A stretch of 64,000 bases of DNA from Larus michahellis (lineage: Eukaryota; Chordata; Aves; Charadriiformes; Laridae): NCBI RefSeq assembly GCF_964199755.1, contig NC_133899.1, positions 25,399,446-25,463,445 of the forward strand, given 5' to 3'. The position numbers and the translations under genes are program-made. How positions within the stretch are numbered: the first letter of the stretch is position 1; the number at the start of each line of letters is the position of its first letter. Of this stretch, positions 40,001 to 51,300 are shown one piece after another. Below the pieces are notes generated by a model. The model was not told the DNA's origin. It worked only from the letters and a program-made list of their open reading frames with translations, and searched no databases.

Positions 40001-42983
40001 TTTTATCTCAATTGATTTCATTTCATTAATGTTTTCCATTTAGGGTTCAATATTGCACCCAAGAAATAATTATCTTTCGTGAAGATTTGGTAAACAAAAT
40101 GTGCAGAAACTGTGTCCGCTTCCCGAGCAGCAACATGGACATTCCCAACCATGTGAGTGAGTTGAGGTCAGCACGTCTTGCTGAGCTCTCCTCGATTTCT
40201 TTTTTATCGGCAGGTCTGTGTTTAAGGCGATCTGATCTGCATTCTCACGACACGTTGCAAGAGTAACCAAGAGGGATTGTAGGAAGGATCTGTACATTTA
40301 GTATTACTAACTTTAATTTCCATTTTGACAGTAAAATAACGGAAACCATGATAGTGATTGACGGCATTGAGTCATTCTCATTGTCCCACTGCAGGTGCCC
40401 CTGAATGCAGAACTCGGTAGCAGCTGACCCTTGGTGTACGTGCACCAGCGGTGGGTGTCGTACCAAGAAACATTGATTCCTAAAGGCAAAGTTTAATACA
40501 AATTACCTTTTTTTTTTTTTTTTTAAGATTTGATCAATTAACTGTGACATTTGCAATAAAGCAGCATGTCGCTTTTCCAAAAGGTCATCTGCGTTTTCTG
40601 CCTTCTCGGTTGAAGCCTTAATCCTGTTTCTGATACATCGCCACAGCACTGAGTTACGATTCCAGTTAATGAATGCGCAGCAGGAGTTGATGGGACTTAC
40701 TGATAGAATTGAATGAGAACGATCCAGGCAGCACTGGCTCAGGGCAGTGATGGATGGAGTCTATTTCTATTTATTTTGTGGGGGGTTGGTTTGTTCGATT
40801 GACTTAGAATCTTCTTTCACTTGGTCATGACAGTGCTCGGTTTCTTTGTGAACACAGGGAACCCACTGCCGGCACTGATGCACCTTGTTTTTGGTGTGCA
40901 CATTTGCACGCGTGTATGTGTACACCGCAAACCATCGCTTTCCTGTACTCCTGCAGGATTTTCTGATGCCTGGAAAGGAAGGAATCATGAAGAAAACGTA
41001 GAATTATGTATTGCAACACTTCCTGCAGATAAGAGTATTGGGTTGCTTTTTCGTACTTCGATTTTTCTCTGCCTTTTCTGCCTGTCATTAGTTTTTTAGT
41101 TCAGCCATCAGTGTAAAAAGATAAACGAGAGAGGGAAATTTTGTTACTAACATGAGATTGAATGAATAGTGACTTTTAGCTTTGTACAGTATTAGTGGAA
41201 TAACTGGGCCGATGCTTGGTATATTATTTTCTTCCAACAGCAGACCCTTCCACCAAGACACTGTAATGATTTTGTCCCTGTGGGGAAAATGGAGCCTAGT
41301 GGCAGCTACGTGATTGATAAATGCTAATAAAAGCTTTCAAGGGGCTTGAGGAGAGAGTTTCAGGAACTGAAATATCCTGGCTGGAATCTGCCAGGTGAAA
41401 AAGGGAATTTCAGGGGGCAACTTGTGTCTGGAGCAGGGAAATTCCCAGAACAGCCAAAGGAATCAAAATAATTTGGGAATCGAATTATTTCCTCAGTTCA
41501 GGGAAAAGACTGTGTTTAAGCGTGGGTCTTGTGGTTAACTGGTACCACAAGGAAAGCCAGGAGGAAAAAAAAAAAACACAAAAGGAAAGTTATGGCAGTG
41601 TTGGCACTTCCTGGGTTGGAGGAACAGGTAAGCAGATTCTCTCTGTTGGAGAATGGTCAACGAAATAGCTTTGACATCCTCAAATATTAGCTGATATGCT
41701 TTAGAAAGGACTTTGCGTATTTAAAAAAACCCACAATGCAACAAACTAAACAGCAGCTGACTGTTTTAGGGGAGTTGCTGCTTTTCTCTAGAAATGGTTA
41801 ATAATCAGGGGGAGCGAGATACACAAAACAACATTTCCAGGTTCAAAGCTTCTTTATTAATGGCTTTAGCATCTGCAGGAATGAGTTTGACCTGTCAAAA
41901 ATGGTTCAAACTGACTATTTGTGTTTATCTTGCAGTTTGTAAAGACTATATTATCCCAAGGGCATCTGACGCCACTTCCGCTGTACGTCAGCCCTGTGTA
42001 CTGGGCCTATGACTATGCCCTGAGGGTATATCCCCTGCCAGATGTGCTCGTCGTTGCTGATAAATACGACCCATTCACCATCACCAACACCGACTGCCTT
42101 TGCATAAATCCCGTAAGGTGTTCTTATGCTTTAACAAAATCAGAAGGGGGTGCAGTCACATTCACGGGTGTCTCTTACAGTTTGTACAATATTTGACTTA
42201 CACAGTGAGCTATATACATTTTTCTTTACAGGGTTCATTTCCAAGAAGTGGATTTTCATTCAAGGTATTCTACCCCTCCAACAAGACAGTTGAAGACAGG
42301 TAAATATATTCAGTTTCTCATTTAAAAGGAAGCATCTTCCTACTTGCTGATTTTCTGGTTCTCAGGAGGAACACAGAAAGTCGATTATATCAACAGAGTG
42401 AATGTCAATGTCACAGCAGTTAACATTAACTTACGCCTCATACTTAGGCAGCGTAAGAAACCCAAATGCCTAGAACTAAAATAATAAATTCAGAAATTAG
42501 TCAAATAACAAGGACAAGAAGCATGATACAAAAGTAAAAGGAAAGACAGACTGTACTATATGATTTTCAATAATTGACACACAGTTGGGAAACAGATTCA
42601 TTTCTGGAGATGATGCTTGTTACATAGGTTAATTACACTTAAGAACAATTAATTTTGTGATCGTTAAGCTCAGAAACCACTTTCATCCTTTGATTTCCTG
42701 TATTTTGAATCTGTACTTACTCTTTCCAACTGCGGTCTTCCAATAACTGGAAAAAAGGCCAGCTGCGACACCAAAAAGTATTAAAAAATATTGAAGGCCT
42801 TACAGCTGTGATGAAAATGTCCCTGTTTGAAATAACGAGGGTATAACCCAGCGGGGAAAGGGCAAAGTTACCTTGTCTGATCATAAATCAAGAAATAGAA
42901 TAGTATTGTGAAGTATCTTTAAAAAAAACCCCATCTAAATACCGTTTTTGCTTGGTATTTTCAGCAAGCTTCAGGGTCTCTGA
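21645..42983 (+). CDS. POLE2: POLE2, DNA polymerase epsilon B subunit (complete, 19 coding exons)
   Basis: Coding exons: 21645-21712, 23545-23645, 25959-26034, 27378-27455, 28678-28771, 31178-31252, 32451-32534, 33143-33199, 33596-33644, 34647-34719, 35288-35460, 37573-37662, 37881-37935, 39453-39512, 39602-39679, 40044-40152, 41936-42112, 42232-42299, 42965-42983. They sum to 1584 nt with no frame break, i.e. 527 residues plus stop, which is the human length. The product starts [18 protein letters not shown] and ends SKLQGL. Domains: N-terminal helical Dpoe2NT region (about 1-75), OB fold in the middle, then the inactive calcineurin-like phosphoesterase fold of polymerase B subunits (signposts [40 protein letters not shown]). 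It scaffolds POLE in leading-strand replication. All introns are GT-AG except the eighth, which is AT-AC. The exon 3 donor (GTACGG) is weak. The last exon carries only six complete sense-plus-stop codons. Confidence 0.97.
22880..23345 (+). mobile_element. Degraded CR1 LINE copies (two consecutive 3' ends)
   Basis: In POLE2 intron 1. The first copy (about 22880-23140) shows GAGGGCCACCAAGATGGTTA and ends GGACCAGATGGTCTCCAGAG plus a decayed tail. A second 3' end (about 23153-23345) shows CTCCATCCTTGGAGATTCTC and CAGAGGTCCCTTCTGAC. Both are much more diverged than the copies at 18866 and 29388. Confidence 0.75.
23646..28677 (+). other. POLE2: POLE2 introns 2-4
   Basis: Introns 23646-25958, 26035-27377 and 27456-28677. 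They are unique, moderately AT-rich DNA. No repeat or RNA gene was recognised. Confidence 0.6.
29388..30250 (-). mobile_element. CR1 LINE, longer 5'-truncated copy
   Basis: In POLE2 intron 5, antisense to the gene. A 149-codon open frame on the minus strand (29634-30083) matches the CR1 ORF2 C-terminal part: [60 protein letters not shown]. The 3' UTR ends at AATCATAGAATCG (plus strand). The 5' border is approximate. No reverse-transcriptase core is present, so the copy is dead. Confidence 0.95.
30251..33142 (+). other. POLE2: POLE2 introns 5 (rest), 6 and 7
   Basis: Unique intronic sequence around exons 6 and 7. An A18 run lies at 30782-30799 and an AT dinucleotide-rich tract at 33092-33126, just before exon 8. 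No further gene or repeat was recognised. Confidence 0.6.
33092..33126. repeat. TA-rich microsatellite
   Basis: Imperfect TATA/TATATT run ending 16 nt before exon 8 of POLE2, between the exon 8 acceptor tract and upstream intron. Confidence 0.8.
33200..33595 (+). other. POLE2: U12-type AT-AC intron of POLE2 (intron 8)
   Basis: This 396-nt intron starts ATATCCTTTTT, the minor-spliceosome 5' site consensus, and ends TTTTTGCAC. A branch-site match TTTCTTAAC lies at 33577-33585, with the branch A 11 nt before the 3' border, the short spacing typical of U12 introns. Joining the flanks keeps the frame and gives [14 protein letters not shown], matching the conserved protein. No GT-AG alternative preserves this junction. 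Confidence 0.93.
35461..37572 (+). other. POLE2: POLE2 intron 11
   Basis: About 2.1 kb, unique and AT-rich, with no recognised repeats or exons. Confidence 0.6.
38815..39182 (+). mobile_element. CR1 LINE 3' part
   Basis: In POLE2 intron 13, same strand as the gene. Diagnostic stretches are AGGACAAGGGATAATGACTT, GGCCCAGGTTGCCCAGAGAG, GACGGGGCTTTGAGCAACCT and the end CCATTCCATGATTCTATGATT-like tail. The 5' border is approximate. Confidence 0.93.
40153..41935 (+). other. POLE2: POLE2 intron 16
   Basis: Unique intronic DNA with a T17 run at 40508-40524. No other feature was recognised. Confidence 0.6.
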
Positions 42984-43562
42984 ATTCCTGCGAGACCGCA
43001 AAAAGGGAGCGAGCTGTTGGAAAGCCCACTGTACCACTCATTTTAGACGGATTGATTTTATGATGTATTACAGACTGTTTATAATAAACGTCAAAGTCAA
43101 AAATGGTGCGTTTTGTTCACAAAGAAACTTTTACAGGAAAAGATACTGGTTTAGATAACGTGTAGAGCCACAGTGAAGATTAACCGGCAAAGCATAATGA
43201 AAGAAGGGAGCTGGAGAAACCAGATGCGCTTACATCAAACAGGAAATATGTATCTTTTAAAAAAAGAAGTTAAAGATAGGGAGAACCTCAGCTTTCACCA
43301 TAGCTCATTATCTACAGGAGATACTGGAAATGCACCACTTATTTTGTTTCACAGCCCCCTGCCTGCTGCGCTGGCATGGACACCAGCATGGCTCAGGAGC
43401 AGGAGGACAGCGGGGCCCTCGGGGTGTGGATGGAAGCCAGGTATGAGGTGGGAGCTGAGGTGCCGAGGGTCTAAACCCAAACCGCAGGAGAGACTGTGCC
43501 AGAAGACCCTCGGCCAGGAGAGGAAGGTAGTGCCAGCTCAGAGATGTGGGACAAGGTAGGAG
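42984..43562 (+). other. POLE2 3' UTR and spacer to DNAAF2
   Basis: After the POLE2 stop (TGA 42981-42983) the 3' UTR runs to a polyA signal at 43083. The remaining sequence up to the DNAAF2 promoter holds no recognised gene or repeat. Confidence 0.65.
43083..43088 (+). terminator. POLE2: POLE2 polyadenylation signal
   Basis: AATAAA 100 nt after the POLE2 stop codon. It is the first canonical signal downstream. Confidence 0.7.
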
Positions 43563-43647
43563 CACGAAGCCACTGAGGCGGAATGAGGGGACGGGGGGCG
43601 CTCAGAAGTGGAGAGGAATCCACTCTGAGGAAGAACCAGGGGAGGAC

Positions 43648-43778
43648 CCGCCATCTTGTTTGGCGTCTCCATAGCAACTGGCCGGAGGGGTCCGCCGCCG
43701 CCATCTTGTTTACGAGCACCATAGCAACTAGCACGGCCGAGCCGCAGCCGCCATCTTGTTTGGCGTCTCCACAGCAAC
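43648..43778 (+). promoter_or_regulatory. DNAAF2: Triple YY1 plus RFX X-box array at DNAAF2
   Basis: Three modules, each a YY1-type CGCCATCTTGTTT followed by an X-box-like element, repeat at exact 50-bp spacing (CCATCTTG at 43651, 43701 and 43751). The X-box elements are GTCTCCATAGCAAC (43665-43678), AGCACCATAGCAAC (43715-43728) and GTCTCCACAGCAAC (43765-43778). The first fits the RFX consensus RYYNYYWWRRNRAC fully; the second differs in its left half and the third in its centre. RFX factors drive ciliary genes, which suits DNAAF2. The array ends 21 bp before the ATG. Confidence 0.85.
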
Positions 43779-43799
43779 GAGGGCTGCCGGGCCGGAGCC

Positions 43800-45365
43800 A
43801 TGGCGGGCGCGGGGCGGCTGGAGGAGCTGGAGCTCAGCGCCGAGGAGGCGGAGCGGCTCCAACGCGCCTTCCGCGACGAGCAATTCCGGGCGCTGTTCGC
43901 CGAATACGCGGCGGAGCTGGCCGACCCGGAGCAGCGAAAGTTGTACGAGGAGGAGGTGGCGGCCCTGGAGCGGGAACGCGGCGTGGAGGTGCGCTTCGTC
44001 CACCCCGAGGCGGGCTACGTCCTGCGCACCAGCCAGGCCGGCTCCCGCCGCTGCTACCTCAACGTCTGCAGCAACCCGCAGGTCGGGGCCCCGCAGGCCC
44101 GCCCGGAGCCCGGCGGCCACCGCTGGGCCCTGCCTTACAGCCTGGCGCCGGGCCGGGAAGAGCTGGGCCGTGGCGGCCGCCGCCGCCTGGTCTACGATGT
44201 GGTTTTCCACCCGGCGGCCCTCCGCCTGGCCGCCCGCAGCGCCCGCTTCCGCCGCCTGCTCAGCGACACGGCGCTGGAGGCGGTGGAGCGCCATTGCGCC
44301 GTCCAGCTCGACCGCGCCAACGCCACCGTCCTCCGCGGCACCAAGTACAAGGGCGTCCCGCAGGCCCCCGTTATCCGCACCCCGCTGCCCGGCGGTCCCC
44401 CGCCGCCGCCCGACGACGACTCCCCGCTGCCGCCCTTCCCCTTCCCGCCCGCCGCCCCGCCGCCGCCTCCCGCCGCCCCCCCGGCGGCCCGACCCGCCGG
44501 CCCCACCATTCCGCGCTGGAGCATCCGCCACCGCTCCTACGTGGACCTGCAGGACTACCGGTGCTGCCGCGACTCGGCGCCCAGCCCGGTGCCGCGGGAG
44601 CTGGTGGTGACGGTGGAACTGCCGCTGCTGAGCTCCGCCGCCCAGGCCGCGCTGGAGGTCCGCGGCCGGGAGCTGCGCCTGGACTCGCAGCGCCCCGCCT
44701 ACCGCCTGCGCCTCCGCCTCCCCTACGACGTGGACGAGAACGGCGGGCGGGCCGCCTTCAACAAGGCCCAGCGGCAGCTCCTGGTCACGCTGCCCGTGGT
44801 GCCGCCGCCCGCCCCGCGGGAACCGCCAGGCCCGGCCGGGGAGCGGCTGGAGGAGGCCGAGCCCGGCACGGAGGGGCTGGAGCAGCCGCCGGCGGCTGAG
44901 GCGGGCGGTGGGGCCGCTTCCCCCGCTCCGAGCGCCGGCCCCGAGCCCTCCGTGCCCGGCGGCCTCGGCGGGGCCGCCCCTCCGTGCCCTCCCCCGCGGG
45001 TGGCAGAGAGTAGCCCCGGCGAGATGGCGGTTCCCCGGGGCTCCGGCAGCCCCGAGGCCGCCGTGTGCCCTCCCTTCCAGTGCCGGCAGGATGAGGCCTC
45101 CCTCACCCTGCTCCTCCATGTGCCCGGCATCCTGCCCCAGAGCCTGAGCGGGGCCGTGGGCACGAACCACTACAGCCTCCGCTTCTCCAGTGACACTGGC
45201 GCCTATGCCCTCTTCTTACAGTTTCCTCCTGCCAACAGGCTGGCGTCCCCTGAGACCAGCGTTAGCGTGTCTGCCCACAACGCTGCCGTTGGGCTTGCCA
45301 AGGCCCCCGGCTGCACCGGGCCCTGGGAGAAGTTCTGCTTCGGCCTTGATGCCTCCGCTCTGCAG
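43800..45365 (+). CDS. DNAAF2: DNAAF2 exon 1 (PIH1 and CS-like domains)
   Basis: A single 1566-nt exon encodes both folded N-terminal domains. A proline-rich segment at residues 197-235 and a Pro/Ala/Gly/Glu-rich linker at about 335-415 are weakly conserved against the mammalian protein. The linker is shorter than in human, which accounts for most of the length difference. Long open frames in other frames and on the opposite strand here are artefacts of GC richness. Confidence 0.96.
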
Positions 45366-48300
45366 GTAACAGCTTCAACATGGCAGGGTTGCAGTGTCAC
45401 GCTCCCCAGAGTGCCACCGCTTCACCGTGGTGTGTGACTTCTGCTGTTTGGATTCGTTTATGAGTGATGTCTCAGGGAGGGTGTTAGGTTATCGGCCTGA
45501 GTTCAGAGGAAGTCAGTAGTGACAGAAACTCCTTCCCTCAGAGGGCTGTTACCGGATGTAAGTGGAATGACCTAATTAGCGCTAGGCTTGTATGAGCAGT
45601 ACGAAGGTCCATCACTGAGCTGACACCTTCGTCCTTGGAATTGAAATGACTTTTGCCTCCTGTGCTGACTTTTATCTAAGGGCAGTTCTGATGATAAGTG
45701 AGAACAGAGCCTGCTCTATGCCCTTAGCATTAGCATTTATGGCCATGTAAATTGCTCATGCAGCCTATTCACGTGAAGAAAGGATATGTTTATAATACAG
45801 CAGACATACACACACATGCATACAGTGTCATGAAACGCAGATGTGTGAGTAGCGTGTACCTGTGTCTGTATTTCAGGACCAAACTCCCATTTACAGCCGC
45901 AGGAATGCCCTTTTAGTTCAACCGGAGTAGTACAGGAAACAGCAGCTGTGAACTGTTGCCATTTTGCTGGGCGTTTTCTTCGGCTTCTCTTCTTACTGGC
46001 CTGAATATGATTCCAGTTGAGATATTTTATTATTTTATGGGTTAGGCAGCGATGCTCCCTGTGGCTGGAGGAGGTTGGCATGCCTGCTGAGAACTGGCAG
46101 TGTCCCTGCAAAGGAGTGCTCACCTTGTGGCACCCTTGCTGTCAAGAAGCACTCACACCAGATTTGTCGAGAACTACGTTATTCTGTAAGATCAGAGTTT
46201 CAAATTTATCATGAGCAGGGATTAAGGCTGCACAATTCTTGTGTAATCTTTCAGCCATGTGATATGGAGTTTGTTTTTATTTTAGAACAATAAAATCCTT
46301 TGCAGGTTGGATCATGTACCATGGGACTGCAAGTCCATAAAACTGGCAGGTTTAAAGTATATCCACTGGGATGGTGGCTTGGGATATCTTAATTGCTCCA
46401 TCCCTACAATTAGAAAATACTGCAGGATTCTGAAAGGTATTTATCCAAGTAGTATTTGTGCAGCTGCACATGTTTTATTTTCCATTTAGCAGGCTGCATG
46501 ACTTCTCTGTGACAGCAACTCCTCTGAAGGAGGAGCTGATCATTTTGGGTAAGTATCGAAGATGATGGATTTATTGAGAACCACCTACAATGGACTGTTT
46601 GTGGTGCATTTCCTTCACTTTTACTGGATCAGAAGCCTGCAAGTCTGTGCAAGTGGGGACAGGAAACATTTAGCACTACTGTGAATTGGGGTGATCAAGT
46701 ACTGGGTGCTGATGAGACATCAAATAAGCCATCATGCAGCCTACTGCTTATGTTCTGTATAGGCACGGGGTAGGGACTACAGGCATTTTATCCGCTTTTT
46801 CAGATAGTCTGAATATCCACCTCTTTCATTATGCACTGTGGTGTGTGTTTGTGTGCTTGCTTGTTTTATGGTGTGCAAGCCTAAATGCAGGTTTTAAGGG
46901 AAAACAACAGCTTTCTGTGACTCTACGTGGGGATATAGCTGGAAATTCAGTTTGGGAACAGGAAATTTTGCTGCAGTATCTCTTTACTACTGTGACTGGA
47001 CATTTCTGCATTCCTTGATCTCAGTCTAATGATTGAAAGTGTTTGGTATGTGCATTCCTTATTATGATTGGGGGAACATTTTTTGATTGTAAGTTGTTAA
47101 AAGGGCGTGCAGCAATGGGGTTTTGGTCAATATCACATTTTTGTGAGTTAAAAAATCTTTGAATGTGCTGAATTTATTATATATTGCAAAATGTTTTGTG
47201 TGGAGTAGTAGTAGTAGGAGATTTGGCATTAGTCATAGGCCTCCCAGCCATTCATTCATGTAGCAGGCTAAAAAAGATTGATTTCTGCTGGGGTACTTTT
47301 GTGTACCGGACCTGCAAATTAAAGCAGCTGAAACACTCTGAAGTAATTTGTTCTGTTTACTTTTTTTTAACTGTGCTATTTCCCCAAAGTGCCTGTGCCA
47401 GCGCTGATAACTGCATTCGCTCAGAGTGAAGTGAGAAAAATTAATATTTAATTAGAGTTACTATTATATGCTGTCTTCTGTCCATTAACTATTTGCTCGT
47501 GGTAGCTTCTCTTCTACTTTCGTTGATTTCCTCAACTTGTCTGCTGTCATCTCTGGTGGTTTTCTGCTTTGAATCTCTTTCTATAAATCAGAGCTTTGGT
47601 TCTTGCGTTGAGATCTGCAAGGAGTTACATCAGTCACAGAAGAGTGTTTTAGGAACACACGCGATAGCAGTGCCTTGTTTAATCACTTCAGGGAGCTTTC
47701 GGTGGCCAAGACGAGCAGGAATTTTATCCTGCACCTCCCAGGCACGTTGATGTCTGCTTGTTTGTAGTCTGTTCCCCCCGCAGTAGCATTGCCAGAGGAT
47801 ACTGCCCGGCGAAAGATGAGGCTGGCTTTTTTTTACAGATATGAAATTCCTATTCCACTGTCTCCTGGGAAGTTGTTTCTTACTGGAGACTGAGGGTTTC
47901 TGTGTTGTTTCAGGGAGCAGACATAGAAAGACAGAATGGTTTGTGTGGAAAGGGACCTTAAAGACCATCCAGTGCCACCCCCCTGCCCTGGGCAGGGACA
48001 CCTCCCACCAGACCAGGTTGCTCCAAGCCCCGTCCAGCCTGGCCTTGAACACCTCCAGGGATGGGGCAGCCACAGCTTCTCTGGGCAACCTGGGCCAGGG
48101 GCTCACCACCCGCACAGCCAAGAATTTCTTCCTCAGATCTCATCCAAATCTGCCCTCTGACAGTGTAAAACCGTTCCCCCTCGTCCTATTGCTCCCCTCC
48201 CTGATCCAGAGTCCCTCCCCAGCTCTCCTGGAGCCCCTTTTAGGGACTGTAAGACCGCTATTCCAGATACCTTGCTGGTTTAGTTACTTGAGAAATCTGC

Positions 48301-51300
48301 CCAACTCGTTGATGGCTTGTGCACAGTTCCCTGTTAGGCTGCCTGTGTAATTGTCTCCCATTAACTTGCCAAACAGCCAGGAAAATGTGTTATGATAATT
48401 GTTCACTGCATGAGCAGAATGCATCTCGTCGGCAGCCTCCTCCCTGCGCTATGATGTAGTGCAGTGCGTATCATTTCATTTTGATTGCCTGTGCGCTTCT
48501 GCCCAGATCAACATGTACGATAACGCTGCCGGTAATTGCACGGCCCTGCCTTGCGTGCCTGTGATGTTCCTGTTATCGCACTGCCCTCTTTTCTTGTTGG
48601 AAATTGGTCTGATACGGATATTGGTAGAAGAATGAGTTGAGCTTGTCTGTGGGACACTGTTCTTGAAACAGAATTTCAAGGACTGGTTTTTCTTTTGTAA
48701 AGTCAGATACTTTGAATCCCTGTGCTGAAAGACGATATATTTAGAGCTCAGTTTCCATAGATGCTTAGCAGTCTGAATTCCCACCCCAGCAAGTGCTTAT
48801 TTTCAGCACATCTTTACAGTGCAACAGCCCTCCCCGGACTTTGACTGTGTCATTGCGAGTATTGCTTTGTTTGGTAGCTCTTGGTGTTGCCTTGATTTTG
48901 CCGCTTTCCTGTACAATAGATAGTCAGCTCTCAGCTGACTCTGAGCTCTAACTTCTAATCAGCAGTTGCAGCCATTGCTTCTCTTTCTCCCTGAATAGTT
49001 TTGCTCCTTGGCTGAGTGAGCAGAAATTTCAGGTGAGCAGAAATCCTACAAAAATAAAGATCCTGTAACTTTGGACTTCGTGGAACAGGGTCACATACCT
49101 CAGGGGTTTTAGAGTTATCTTTTGTCACTGCCCTTGTGCTCAGTCACTGTACCGGAGACCACACAGCTTTGATCTTCTTGCAGGGCTCACTCCAGGCCCT
49201 GTTTTTCCAGGGGAATAGAGACGCGTGACCTGAGGAAGTTGCCTTCACCATTTGTTCTTTGCCTTGAAGGACCAGCTGTGGGCCGTGCTCCCTCCGTTAC
49301 TCTTTATTGCAGTTCATCCACTGATGCCTTTGACATTGTTTCCTTCCATTTGTTTAAATCCTGGGAGCTCAGGCCTAGGAAACTCCTGCATTGGAGAGTG
49401 CCCTTTGATTTTAAGACAACAGAGCCTGGGGAGTAAATGATGAAAAACGAATGGTTGAGAGTTAAATACCCATTAATAAAATTTGTAAGCCTGCCAGGCA
49501 AGGTTTCCGAGAACAGCATGTCCCAGAATGTCCTGGTTTACAGCAGAGCTGGAGTTGGGCAATTACTGAAATGATGCCTTCGTAAAGCACGGTCTTTAAA
49601 TGTTTGGTCTCCTGGGGTTGAATGCTCAATTCTTAACAGAAATAAACCCCAGTTTTCTGGTGGGTGTATCTGAACTACTGAGACTTGGAGGCTCAGCTAT
49701 ACTAGCATGTGAAACCTGTTTGGGAGATAATTAATTCTGCCTGCAGTTTTTGGGTCGTGTGTGCTCATTTTCATGTGATCTGAAAAAGATTGGTGAAAGT
49801 AATAGTTCCCTTTCATGCTGCCGCACACCCTTTCCGCCCTTCTCCGTGGACTGAAATGCGTTTGTGCAGAGGAGGTGTGCTCGCTCTCCTGGTCAGTGCT
49901 TCCCTCCTGGGGTCTCCCTTGCCAGGGAGGGAATCGCTGCAGTCAGCTCATCCCTTTTGTAATAAAACCCCATGTTCTCTTATGGAGAATATCAAGATTT
50001 AACTCGCGTAAACCCCCACGGGGCTCCAGAGAACAGCAGGGAGCAGTTTCCTCTGCTTTACTATGCATTGAGATTATGGTTTTTTTTTTTAACATTTACA
50101 GTATGAAAAATAATATCCTAAACATTCCTGGTTAGTTCATGGTTTGAACTAAGCTTGAGTTACGCTGTTTGTGAGGATTAGTTGACATAGGTATCTAAAA
50201 GGGAATTCCATAGCGATAGGAAAGCTTTTACTTCTATGTGAATGTTGATGCCTTCATGGCGAATGGTTTAGACAGGTGCATTGCTGAGCATAAAAAAAAA
50301 AAAGAGGTGTGATTTTGCTGCTTGGCACAGCCACCAGCGCCTTGTGAAGGAGATCCTTTCGAAGCTCTGGTTGCTTTTTCCTTCAGAAAGCTGCCGGTAA
50401 ATACCACTGAAGCCCTCTGACCTCTGCTCGCTGCACGCACGGACTGTCATGCGTTGTTTTCTAACCCCTGGACTTCTGTCTTCTGCTTTGGCAACAGGTA
50501 CGCTGGGGGGCAGCTCCAGGACAAACACCCGCGAGGACCTGTTTGCACAAAACCCCCCATGGGAACAGTGTTATTTTTAGTTCTCTTTACAACAGAGGGA
50601 CTGTCAGTCTTTTTAATTAGCCCTCTCGTTCTTTCATTGAACACAGTATTTGTTTTGTTATGTGCTTCGGGTCTGTTGCGCCCAGGCAGATCCTGTGCTC
50701 TCCAGCCACGCTGGACATGTGCCTGGCGTGGGGCTGCCGAGAGGCCACAGATTCCCCGGAAAAGAAGTAATCTGTGGGTGGCAGAGCTACCATACTCCCG
50801 CCACTGAGAGTGGGTGGAAAAGCCCGTGGGCTAGATGTGCTCCTCTGGGCGCGCTGCCTGGGGCCGTGCTGGGGCTGTCCTTCTGCTCAGGGATCTCAGA
50901 ATTAGGGCTCTTGTGGATAAATGTATTTCGGTATAAGAGTCAACCAAGCGTGAAACCTGGAGCGAGCTGTAAGATACATTGGTGTTTTAAGCCTATGCCA
51001 CTTTTCAGAGAGAAATCTGTACCAGAGCGCTGGACGGAGGCTGTGATAAGCTCAGAAATCCAACCAGAGGAGCTGGGTCTCAGCTGGCTTGGGGCAGCCC
51101 GGCCTGCTCTACTGCTGCATCTGGGTTTTGCCCTTATTTCCAAGCTATTTTGAGGTGTGTTACATGCTTTCTTTGAAAGTCAGGGTTATATTTTTCAACT
51201 TCCAAGCTACTATAAAGAGTTAATATAATATTTAGGAGTCACTTCTTAGAAGACAATGCTAGAAACTAGGACTGTTGTACTTAATCCTACAACAGTTTAT

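Larger units (their letters stand above)
43600..45365. promoter_or_regulatory. DNAAF2: DNAAF2 CpG island
   Basis: Very CpG-dense promoter and first exon. The island ends near the exon 1 donor. Confidence 0.7.

Noticed and set aside
43728-45170. 480-codon minus-strand and 438-codon alternate-frame open stretches over DNAAF2 exon 1
   Set aside because: The conserved DNAAF2 frame explains the exon. The others are Arg/Pro/Gly/Ala-rich shadows of GC-rich DNA.
45366-45437. DNAAF2 exon 1 read through to a stop at 45437
   Set aside because: The 24 extra residues match nothing, whereas splicing at 45365 joins to a conserved exon 2 in frame.
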